From contig NC_088306.1 of the NCBI RefSeq assembly GCF_032854445.1, positions 64,501 to 128,500 on the forward strand: a stretch of 64,000 nt of DNA, in the 5' to 3' direction. Shown here one piece after another: positions 40,001-52,000 of this stretch. The translations under genes were made by a program, and so were the position numbers. How positions within the stretch are numbered: position 1 is the stretch's first letter; every line of letters begins with the position of its first letter. The notes under the pieces are model-generated. The model had not been told where the DNA came from and did not search any database. It saw only the letters and a list, made by a program, of their open reading frames with translations. Origin of the DNA: Liolophura sinensis (Eukaryota; Mollusca; Polyplacophora; Chitonida; Chitonidae).

Positions 40001-43000
40001 TTCATTATTATTCAGTGATACTTATTTGATTGGAGTTTGATGCCATACTGAAGAATATTTCATTGATGCGATGGCATAATGGGAAGGAAACTGCATAGAG
40101 CTGGGGGGGGGGGGGGGGACCCTTGACCAACCATAGGTTGCTGGAAGACCTGCACACGTACGATAAGACAGGAAGCCAACATGAGTTGAAAGCATCCAAG
40201 AAACAGAAAGTGAATTCAAAGAATTTATATCTCATTTAAAATATCTCACGCCAAACCAACGCAGGCAGCAAGATGGCTTTGACTTGCCTAGGAATACACA
40301 AGGCCACCTGCACACAAACTTAAATTTGGACAAAAATGCTGATAATTTTTGGCACTGAGACCAAAGCATGACAGAGGAACAAACCACAGATCAGAACTAA
40401 TATTCTCTGCTGCATTTTTGCGGAAGCAATGAATAATAGATGTAACAGATGATCATACATGTAACAGATGATAACAGATGTAACAGATGATAATACCACT
40501 AAGGTGTTCAAGTGAGACTTGAAATGCCACCTAGAATCGTGAACATTACCAGTCTCCCGCTGACACCCGCCAGTTTCCCGCTGCGTTTTTCCACCATCAA
40601 AGCTTCCAGCACTTTCCCGCGGCTCTTGGACGCTTCCATGGAGGATTTTGCTGTTTCCACTTTGACTCGCAAATCTTTGAGCTAAAATTGGCAAGAGGAA
40701 AATGTTCAGTCCTATCAGAACGACAAGGTTTATGAGAAATGCCAACAGGTGACTAATGTATGCATCTGGGAACTTCTTTCACATAAATTATTTTTATGGG
40801 ACAGCTGCAATAGCTTGCTCATTAGACTTGCCAGACTAGTTGACAGCGAAGTAAAGCAAGACAGCAGGAACTGCTGCATGTACTGTCAAGAAATAGGATC
40901 TAAAAGCCTGATAATCTGAAATATCACAAAGGACTGTTCTCCAAACTCTAACTGATTTATTTACTTTATCTGACAGCCAGCATTATGGTGGCAGAAAACC
41001 TGAATAATGTGAGAAACAAAACAACCTTCTGAAAAACCTTGCATGACCTTTTGTTTTTTTTCCTTTTGTTTTGATTGCCCAAATTACACAAAAGATTATG
41101 CCTCCATATTCAAAATCCACATTTATGAGCAGAATATGGGCACCAAATCTAACAGCCATGTCAATAACTTTTGTGAAATTGTGTCCACAAGTAACCAGGA
41201 CACCAGACAGACAGATGGGGACACAAAAGACACCAGATAGACAGGCAGGGACACAAAGGATCTCAGACAGACAGAAGAGGACACAAAAACCACAAACCTC
41301 CTGGGTCGCTTGAGCTTCAGTTTGGATGGCCGTCTGTAAATCATTGTGAATTTGTTTCAGGGATTTCTCAGCTTCTGGAATCTTTTGTTCAAACTCTGCC
41401 ACTTCCCTGTAAACAGAAGCAATAAAAAGTTTTAGTACGGTCACGCACCTGCCTCTTCCCTGGCAACAGAAGCTACAAACAGTTATAGTACAGTCCCACG
41501 TCTGCCTCTTTCCTGGCAACAGAAGCAACAAATAGTTATAGTATGGTCCCACGTCTGCATCTTCCCTGGCAACAGAAGCAACAAATAGTTATAGTACGGT
41601 CCCACGTCTGCATCTTCCCTGGCAACAGAAGCAATAAACAGTTATAGTACGGCCCCACGTCTGCCTCTTCCCTGGCAAGAGAAGCTACAAATAGTTATAG
41701 TATGGTCCTACGTCTGCATCTTCCCTGGCAACAGAAGCAACAAATAGTTATAGTACGGCCCCACGTCTGCATCTTCCCTGGCAACAGAAGCAAGAAATAG
41801 TTATAGTACGGTCCCATGTCTGCCTCTTCCCTGGCAACAGAAGCAAGAAATAGTTATAGTACGGCCCCACGTCTGCATCTTCCCTGGCAACAGAAGCAAC
41901 AAATAGTTATAGTATGGTCCCACGTCTGCATCTTCCCTGGCAACAGAAGCAATAAACAGTTATAGTACGGTCCCACGTCTGCCTCTTCCCTGGCAAGAGA
42001 AGCAACAAATAGTTATAGTATGGTCCCACGTCTGCATCTTCCCTGGCAAGAGAAGCAAGAAATAGTTATAGTACGGCCCCACGTCTGCATCTTCCCTGGC
42101 AACAGAAGCAACAAATAATTACAGTATGGTCCCACGTCTGCATGTTCCCTGGCAACGGAAGCAACAAATAGTTATAGTGCGGTCCCACGTCTGCCTCTCC
42201 CCTCGAAGCAACAAATAGTCATAGCATGATCATAAGTCTGCCTCTTCCCTGGTAACAGAAATGCTTACCATTAGCTACATGCATATAGCTATTACTATCA
42301 GTTTTATTTATTTTACATAGAAGAGCAACCTTATCTGATGCCTCAATGACAAACTGACATGTAATCAAACCATTTCAGTTGTATATCTGACATCAAAACT
42401 ATAAAATAGTTAAAATGGTTTATATGAAGTAAAATTTACTGCATAATGATACAGGACATGGTAGTGACAAAACAGGCTCACTTTTTGCGCTCCTTCAGCA
42501 AGGTTGTTGTTCTCTCTAGATTCTTTTGGGCAGTTTCCAATTTGTTTTTCTCAGACTGTTGATTACTGAGGTAGATATCCAGTTCTGATTGAGCCACCTC
42601 AAACTGTCAAGAAAAACATCAAACTGTCAAACAAACGGTCAAGGAAAACATCAAACTGTCACGAAAAACATCAAACTGTCAAACAAAACCGTCAAGAAAA
42701 ACATCAAACTGTCATGATAAGCATCAAACTGTCAAACAAACCGTCAAGAAAAACATCAAACTGTCAAGAAAAGCATCAAACTGTCAAGAAAAATATCACA
42801 TTTCACACAAAGACACAAAAATGTCAACAATTACATCAAAATACATGGGAATCTCAACAAACTGAGCAGAAATACAGTTTCTGTAACTGTTTTGAGGCTT
42901 TCAATTGCCCAAAAATGAAAACCTCTAATCGCAGCAAGAAGAGTGTTGTACCTTTGATTTGGTTTCGTTCACAGCTGTTTGCAGTACCAGTAGCTCTTCT

Positions 43001-46000
43001 TGGCTCTTCTCTTTCTCTTCTTGAAGTCCCTGAGTAAACAAATTTGCTTGTTAGTGGCTATAAACAGGAGAGTTAATAACCTATGTCATCATCTGAGTCC
43101 CGCGGGCTGATCTCATCATCCAAGTCCTGCAATCTGATGTCATCATCCAAGTCCCACAGTCTGATGTCATCATCTGAGTCCCACAGTCTGATGTCATCAT
43201 CTGAGTCTCACCATTAGATGTCATCACTTGAGTCTTGCGGTTTGATGTCATCATCCAAGTCCTGCAGTCTGATATCATCACCTGAGTCCTGCAGTCTGAT
43301 GTCATCATTCGAGTCCCGCAGTCTGATGTCATCACCTGAGTCCTGCAGCCTGATGTCATCATCCTAGTCCTGCAGTCTGGTCTAATGTCATCATTCGAGT
43401 CCCACACTCTGATGTCATCATCCGAGTCCAGCAGTCTGATGTCATCATTTGAGTCCCACAGTCTGATGTCATCATCTGAGTCCTGCAGTCTAATGTCATC
43501 ATCCGAGTCCTGCAGTCTGGTCTAATGTCATCATCCGAGTCCCGCAGTCTGATGTCATCATCTGGGTCCCACAGTCTGATGTCATCATCTGAGTCTCGCT
43601 GTTTGATGTCATCAACCGAGTCCCGCAGTCTGATGTCATCATCTGAGTCTCGCTGTTTGATGTCATCAACCGAGTCCCACAGTCTGATGTCATCATCTGA
43701 GTCTTGCTGTCTGATGTCATCAACCGAGTCCCGCAGTCTGATGTCATCATCTGAGTCTCACGGTTTGATGTCATCACCTGAGTCCCGGGGTCTGATGTCA
43801 TCATCTGGGTCCCGCAGTCTGATGTCATCATCTGAGTCGCGCAGTCTGGTCTGATGTCATCCATCCGAGTCCCACAGTCTGATGTCATCATCCGAGTCCC
43901 GCAGTCTGATGTCATCATCTGAGTCCCGCAGTCTGACAGCTGGTACACAATCACAACTTATCTAGATGTATGTTTATAGTGTTATAACCCAGGCACTCCC
44001 TACAGAATTCACCAAGTCTATTAACAGATTGTTTTCATAGGCTCTGGTATAGTTTAAAATAGAAAACTGAGAAACAAATATTAAGCATGTGAACTAAGCA
44101 TAATGCTGGGCTTGTGTTCAAGTCTGGAATTTTGTGCAACAGGCATGGAAGGGCCTCATACTTTTGTCTGTTTGTCGTACAACAAAGTAACACGAGTGAC
44201 ACATTCTAGGCAAGCCTACTCATGTGTTATTGAAACTCCAATAACGCCTTTTGTGATTGATAACACAAAGGCAGTAAGCAAAAGCATCACAAATAGATAA
44301 AATGAAATGTCAACCATTCTCACCACAATAATGTGATGAGAGACTATAAGGTTCGATGTTCTGATTTCAGGTTCACTAGTCACGTTTCTTCAGGCTGCCG
44401 CACAACTAGCAGCAGCTGGAACAAGGACTGTCACTGGATTGTTCAGGGAACATCACGCAGGCCAAGCAAGTCCATTTACATAATTGTTTTTTAATCCAAT
44501 AGTCTGGAAATTTTGACTTAAATGATGGTGGTCAGTTCTATGGGAAGAGGAAACCACAGTACCTGAAGTAAATCACAGACAACTGACAGCCGATTCTAGG
44601 ACAAGAAGGCTTTGACAGAGCTGAGTCTTTGTTCTATGGGAAGAGGAAACCACAGTACCTGAAGTAAATCACAGACAACTGACAGTCGATTCTAGGACAA
44701 GAAGGCTTTGACAGAGCTGAGTCTTTGTTCTATGGGAAGAGGAAACCACAGTACCTGAAATAAATCACAGACAACTGACAGTCGATTCTAGGACAAGAAG
44801 GCTTTGACAGACCTGAGTCTTTGTCTTCAGGGATTCCATGACTGGGATGGAACCCACAACCCTTGTGTCCTGACATTCAGCTGGATGATCACCAGCCAGC
44901 AGAAGACAGTAGGTTCTAGGACAAGAAGGCTTTGACAGACCTGAGTCTTTGTCTTCAGGGAGACTTTGACTGGGATGGAACACACACCCCTTGTGTCCTG
45001 ACTTTCTGCTGGATCATCACCAGCCAGCAGAAGACAGTAGGTTCTAGGACAAGAAGGCTTTGACAGACCTGAGTCTTTGTCTTCAGGGAGACTTTGACTG
45101 GGATGGAACACACACCCCTTGTGTCCTGACCTTCTGCTGGATCATCACCAGCCAGCAGAAGACAGTAGGTTCTAGGACAAGAAGGCTTTGACTGACCTAA
45201 GTCTTTGTCTTCAGGGATTCCATGACTGGGATGGAACACACACCCTTGTGTCCTGACTTTCTGCTGGATCATCACTATGATCTGAATGACAAACCTGGGT
45301 CTCGGTTTTCAGAGAGTCCATGACAGCTTTCAGCTTCTCTTCCTCTTTGGCTTTGTTCACCTCCTTCTCCTCCAACTCTTTTGTTAGCCTCTCCATGGCC
45401 TTCTCACTCTGCTCAGGCACTTTTTGTAGCTCCTCAACCTGGAGAGTTTCAAAGACAGAAAAATATTACATCTTATTTGCAGATTTGCACAATTTCATCA
45501 CTTTCAGCACTTCTGAACCAAACGTAGCTTCACACACTGCACAATTTCATCACTTTCAGCACTTCTGAGCCAAACATGTAGCTTCACACACTGCACAATT
45601 TCATCACTTTCAGCACTTCTGAACCAAACATGTAGCTTCAAACACTGCACAATTTTATCACCCTGAGCACTTCTAAGCCAAACATGTAGCTTCACACACT
45701 GCACAATTTCATCACTTTCAGCACTTCTGAGCCAAACAAGTAGCTTCACACACTGCACAATTTCATCACTTTCAGACCTTCTGAACCAAACATGTAGCTT
45801 CACACAATGCACAATTTTATCACTTTCAGCACTTCTGAACCAAACATGTAGCTTCAAACACTGCACAATTTTATCACCCTGAGCACTTCTAAGCCAAACA
45901 TGTAGCTTCACACAATGCACAATTTCATCACTTTCAGCACTTCTGAGCCAAACATGTAGCTTCACACACTGCACAATTTCATCACTTTCAGACCTTCTGA

Positions 46001-49000
46001 GCCAAACATGTAGCTTCACACAATGCATAATTTCATCACTTTCAGACCTTCTGAGCCAAACATGTAGCTTCACACACTGCACAATTTCATCACTTTCTGC
46101 ACTTCTGAACCAAACAAGTAGCTTCACACACTGCACAATTTCATCACTTTCAGCACTTCTGAACCAAACAAGTAGCTTCACACACTGCACAATTTCATCA
46201 CTTTCAGCACTTCTGAACCAAACAAGTAGCTTCACACACTGCACAATTTCATCACTTTCAGCACTTCTGAGCCAAACATGTTGCTTCACACACTGCACAA
46301 CTTCATCACTTTCAGCGCTTCTGAACCAAACATGTAGCTTCACACACTGCACAATTTCATCACCCTGAGCAGTTCTGAGCCAAACATGTAGCTTCACACA
46401 CTGCACAATTTCATCACCCTGAGCAGTTCTGAGCCAAACATGTAGCTTCACACACCTGCACAATTTCATCACCCTGAGCAGTTCTGAGCCAAACTGAGGA
46501 CAACCCAATGCGAGAGTTTCTACATCCAATGTCATGGTCACAGTTTCTACATCACAACATCACAGTTTCTACATCAGAACGTCATGGGTACAGTTCCTAC
46601 ATCACAACATTATGGGCAGAGTTTCTACATCACAACGTCATAGTCACTTTTCTACATTACGACGTCATAGTCACTTTTCTACATTATGCCATGGTCAAAA
46701 TTTCTATATCTCAATGCCTTGGTCACCGTTTCTATATCACAACGCATGGTCACAGTGTCTATATCATAATGCCATGGTCACAGTGTCTATATCATAACGC
46801 CATGGTCACAGTGTCTATATCATAACGCCATGGTCACAGTGTCTATATCATAACGCCTCATGGTCACAGTGTCTATATCATAATGCCATGGTCACAGTGT
46901 CTATATCATAATGCCATGGTCACAGTGTCTATATCATAATGCCCATGGTCACAGTGTCTATATCATAACGCCATGTCACAGTGTCTATATCATAACGCCA
47001 TGGTCCACAGTGTCTATATCATAACGCCATGGTCACAGTGTCCTATATCATAACGCCATGGTCACAGTGTCTATATCATAACACCATGGTCACAGTGTCT
47101 ATATCATAATGCCATGGTCACAGTGTCTATATCATAATGCCATGGTCGCAGTGTCTATATCACAACGCCATGGTCACAGTGTCTATATCATAATGCCATG
47201 GTCACAGTGTCTATATCATAATGCCATGGTCACAGTGTCTATATCATAATGCCATGGTCGCAGTGTCTATATCACAACGCCATGGTCAACAGTTTCTACG
47301 TCACAACGTCTTGGTCACAGTTTCTACGTCACAACTTCATGGTCACAGTTTCTACATCACAACGTCTTGGTCACAGTTTCTACGTCACAACTTCATGGTC
47401 ACAGTTTCTACATCACAACGTCTTGGTCACAGTTTTCTACGTCACAACTTCAATTTTAGAAACAAAGTGTACCTTCTTTTTTTCTTGCTCTAAAGATTTC
47501 TCCAGTTTCTTTGCATTGGCTTTACAGTGCTTAAAATCTTCTCTGCACTTTACATCTTGTTTTTCAAATTCAGCAAACTCGTCCTTTCTTTCCTCACAAG
47601 CCTTCACCGTCGCTTCATATTCTCTGTAAGTACCAAAAATTAAATCAATGAAAACTGCGCAAAACTAAAAGTGCATGTATATTCAATGGAAGTGCACTAA
47701 CACTAATGACACCAAAAACTGGGTTCCTTTTCACAAAACCAGTTCTGTCATAATCTTGTGATGCACAACACTGGGCTGAAATACTGGAGACTGCTGTATT
47801 TCACCTAAAGCTTGGTCTGTAACCATGCACTTTCTGAAGCACTTAGGAGCCATAAAATGATACCTCTGAAACCAACATTTCTGATCAAAAATTAATTGAT
47901 TAGTCTCTGAGCAGTTTTCTACACAAACTTACTTGTATACTCTGTGGGTAGGCTTCTCTGTATGGATCGGTCAAATGTTACCTTTCTGATCACACATGGT
48001 AACTGTCTGAAGTCTCTGAGCAGTCTCTACACAAACTTACTTGTATACTCTGTGGGTAGGCTTCTCTGTATGGATCAGTCAAATGTTACCCCTCTGATCA
48101 CACATGGTAACTGTCTGAAGTCTCTGAGCAGTTCTCTACACAGACTTACCTGTATACTTTCTGGGTAAGCTTCTCTGTATGGATCGGTCAAATGTTACCC
48201 CTCTGATCACACATGGTAACTGTCTGAAGTCTCTGAGCAGTTCTCTACACAGACTTACTTGTATACTCTGTGGGTAAGCTTCTCTGTATGGATCGGTCAA
48301 ATGTTACCCCTCTGATCACACATGGTAACTGTCTGAAGTCTCTGAGCAGTTCTCTACACAGACTTACTTGTATACTTTGTCTCTGCATGGATCGGTCAAA
48401 TGTTACCCCTCTGATCACACATGGTAACTGTCTGAAGTCCCCTGAACAGTTCTCTACACAGACTTACTTGTATACTTTGTCTCTGCATGGATCGGTCAAC
48501 TGCTGCCCCTCTGATCACACATGGTAACTGTCTGAAGTCCCCTGAACAGTTCTCTACACAGACTTACTTGTATACTTTCTGGGCAAGCTTCTCTGTATGG
48601 ATCGGTCAAATGTTACCCCTCTGATCACACATGGTAACTGTCTGAAGTCTCTGAGCAGTTTTCTACACAGACTTACTTGTATACTCTGTGGGTAAGCTTC
48701 TCTGTATGGATCGGTCAAATGTTACCCCTCTGATCACACATGGTAACTGTCTGAAGTCTCTGAGCAGTTCTCTACACAGACTTACTTGTATACTTTGTCT
48801 CTGCATGGATCAGTCAACTGCTGCCCCTCTGATCACACATGCTGTCTGAAGTCCCCTGAACAGTTCTCTACACAGACTTACTTGTATACTTTGTCTCTGC
48901 ATGGATCAGTCAACTGCTGCCCCTCTGATCACACATGCTGTCTGAAGTTCCCTGAACAGTTCTCCTACATAGACTCACTTGTATACTTTCTTGTAGGTCC

Positions 49001-52000
49001 TTATTCTTCTCTTTCTTCTGGCTACTGAGCTCATCTAGTTTAGTCGTCAACCCTGTCATGCCTTCTTTTATCCGATCTCTCTCCTCAACAGCTTTCTGTT
49101 CCTCATGGGAAAAAACGTGCCTGAAACAGTGAAAGTTAAATTTTTTTATAAATGACTCAAACTGATTCCCTGCACATTGTTTAATGCTTTTTTTACCTCA
49201 CATATACTTGATGAAAGTGCTTTCTTTGCTATTGAATAAACCAAGGCGGTATATCTTACAGAAATTTCTGATAAAGTGTGTTCTTCTGTCGGATAATTTC
49301 GTTCTCCAATCGTAGATACTCCAAAGCCTCATTCTTTGGACCTTCCAAGTTGTCCTTCTCTTTTTCCACAGTCTTAACTCTATTCAGCTGAAAGCAAAGA
49401 AAACAAACATTTAAAAATCACAGAAATTTTTTTGGTGGTTGTGAGTGGCCAAAAAATGAACAGGCAGACAGATTGTTGATCAAAATTGGAAGATGAGGAG
49501 CAGTTCTTGTACAGACCGACAGACCTACATTAGTCATCCCTCACTATCACTGAATCATGTCAGAAAAGAAGCTCAACAGTATTATGAGCTAATATTGTGG
49601 ATACAACAGAGAGCACTGACCTTCTCTCCGCGGAGTTCGTTGAGTTCCTCCACACGTTTTGACAGCTGTTCAATGGGCTCCTGGTAGCGACTACTGCCAA
49701 TGATGTCCTCCAGAAACTCCAGCATGCCTTCATCATGTTCTGTCTGACCTTTAGGCTTCATCATAGCAATCTGCTCCACCTCACCCTACAACATGTGATT
49801 GATTCATTGATCGATTATTTAAAAAGACAAAGGATTAGCCAAAAATTTGGATTCAGAATTGACTTTATTTGATAATTGTTCAATGCGATTATGCACAATT
49901 TCCAGGTATACCATGGTGGTCAGTTGTACGGGCGGAGAAAATCAGAGTGCCCAGGAAAACCAAGGGCATAATTAAATTTCCCACAAGTTTTGTACCCATT
50001 TTTGTACCCATTTCCAGGTAAATACCGCACAAACCAGGACAAGTGCTCTCCAACAGCCACAGTTGACCATGAGCGCAGCAGGCACAAATTTAGAGGCAGA
50101 GAATGGAACTCCAGAAGTTTGTAGGGATGAGGGCCATCTCTCAAGGAAATGTAGCTGTTGTTCAGAGTTTACCTGAAGGATGAGGAATCTGTTATGATCA
50201 AGGTCAATCCCATTTCCTCGCAACAAAGTTGCCACTTCTTTCCATGTTGCACGTTTCCCATTAACACAGTAGTAAGAGCTGTTGTCACGCCCTGCAGTAC
50301 GGGAAACCACGAACTTGGAGTTCGGAACAACCTCATAGTCATTTTCTCCAGACTGTGGAAAATGTAACAGAAAAGCGTGAATGAAACATCAAATACATAG
50401 CACTGATATGATTTATTGAGCACTGCATTAAACCTTAAGCAAAGAGATAAATTCAAAATAGAGAATGTCTTTACCTAAATCTCGAGGCCTGACAAAAAGT
50501 CCTGGCATGAGTCAGCCTTAAACTCGCAAAAGGTTCTCCATCCTCACCACTCTTTCCACTGAGCTACCCACGTACACAGACTGGTACGCTTATTTACATT
50601 TACGAGTCAGTTTACATGTACAATTATTTAGTTGTTTGAATTGGATACAAAATTGGTGGAAAACAAGGCACCAAACAAGAGTGTCAATGACCCCTTGACC
50701 AGCGAAAACAAGGCACCAAACACTCACACAAGTGTCAATGACCCTTTGACCAGCGAAAACAAGGCACCGAACACTCACACAAGTGTCACTGACCCCTTGA
50801 CTAGCGAAAACAAGGCACCAAACAAAAGTGTCAATGACCCCTTGACCAGCGAAAACAAGGCACCAAACACTCACACAAGTGTCAATGACCCTTTGACCAG
50901 CGAAAACAAGGCACCGAACACTCACACAAGTGTCACTGACCCCTTGACCAGCGAAAACAAGGCACCAAACACTCACACAAGTGTCACTGACGCCTTGACC
51001 AGCGAAAACAAGGCACCAAACACTCACACAAGTGTCAATGACCCCTTGACCAGTGAAAACAAGGCATCAAACACTCACACAAGTGTCAATGACCCCTTGT
51101 AATTAGGGCCCAATGACCAGGGAAAACAAGACACAAAACACTCACACAAGTGTCACTGACCCCTACTTGTAATTAGGGCCCATTGACCAGGGAAAACAAG
51201 ACGCCAAACACTCACACAAGTGTCACTGACCCCTACTTGTAATTAGGGCCCCATGACCAGTGAAATCAAGACGCCAAACACTCACACAAGAGTCAATGAC
51301 CCTTTGTTTTAATTAGGGCCCAATGACCAGGGAAAACAAGACACGAAATACTCACACAAGAGTCAATGACCCCTACTTGTAATTAGGGCCCATTGACCAG
51401 GGAAAACAAGACGCCAAACACTCACACAAGTGTCACTGACCCCTACTTGTAATTAGGGCCCCATGACCAGTGAAATCAAGACGCCAAACACTCACACAAG
51501 AGTCAATGACCCCTACTTGTAATTAGGGCCCCATGGCCAGTGAAAACAAGACACCAAACATTCACACAAGAGTCAATGACCCCTACTTGTAATTAGGGCC
51601 CCATGACCAGTGAAATCAAGACACAAAACACTCACACAAGTGTCACTGACCCCTACTAGTAATTAGGGCCCCATGACCAGTGGAAATCAAGACACAAAAC
51701 ACTCATACAAGCGTCACTGACCCCTACTTGTAATTCGGAGCCCCATGACCAGGGAAAACAAGACACGAAACACTCACACAAGTGTCACTGACCCTTTGTT
51801 TTAATTAGGGCCCAATGACCAGGGAAAACAAGACACGAAACACTCACACAAGAGTCAATGACCCCTACTTGTAATTAGGGCCCATTGACCAGGGAAAACA
51901 AGACACCAAACATTCACACAAGAGTCAATGACCCCTAGTTGTAATGAGGGCAACATAACCAGTGAAATCAAGACACAAAACACTCACACAAGTATCACTG

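Noticed and set aside
37407-40001. Several long open frames (200-380 codons) on both strands in the AC-rich array
   Set aside because: They translate a 25-base repeat lacking stop-forming letters; no known domain, frames open on both strands at once, and the true coding part nearby is only the SMC4 hinge exon at 39758-39960.
45504-46541. 345-codon minus-strand frame
   Set aside because: A 54-base repeat unit read 19 times; the frame survives because 54 is a multiple of three. It lies in an SMC4 intron on the same strand.
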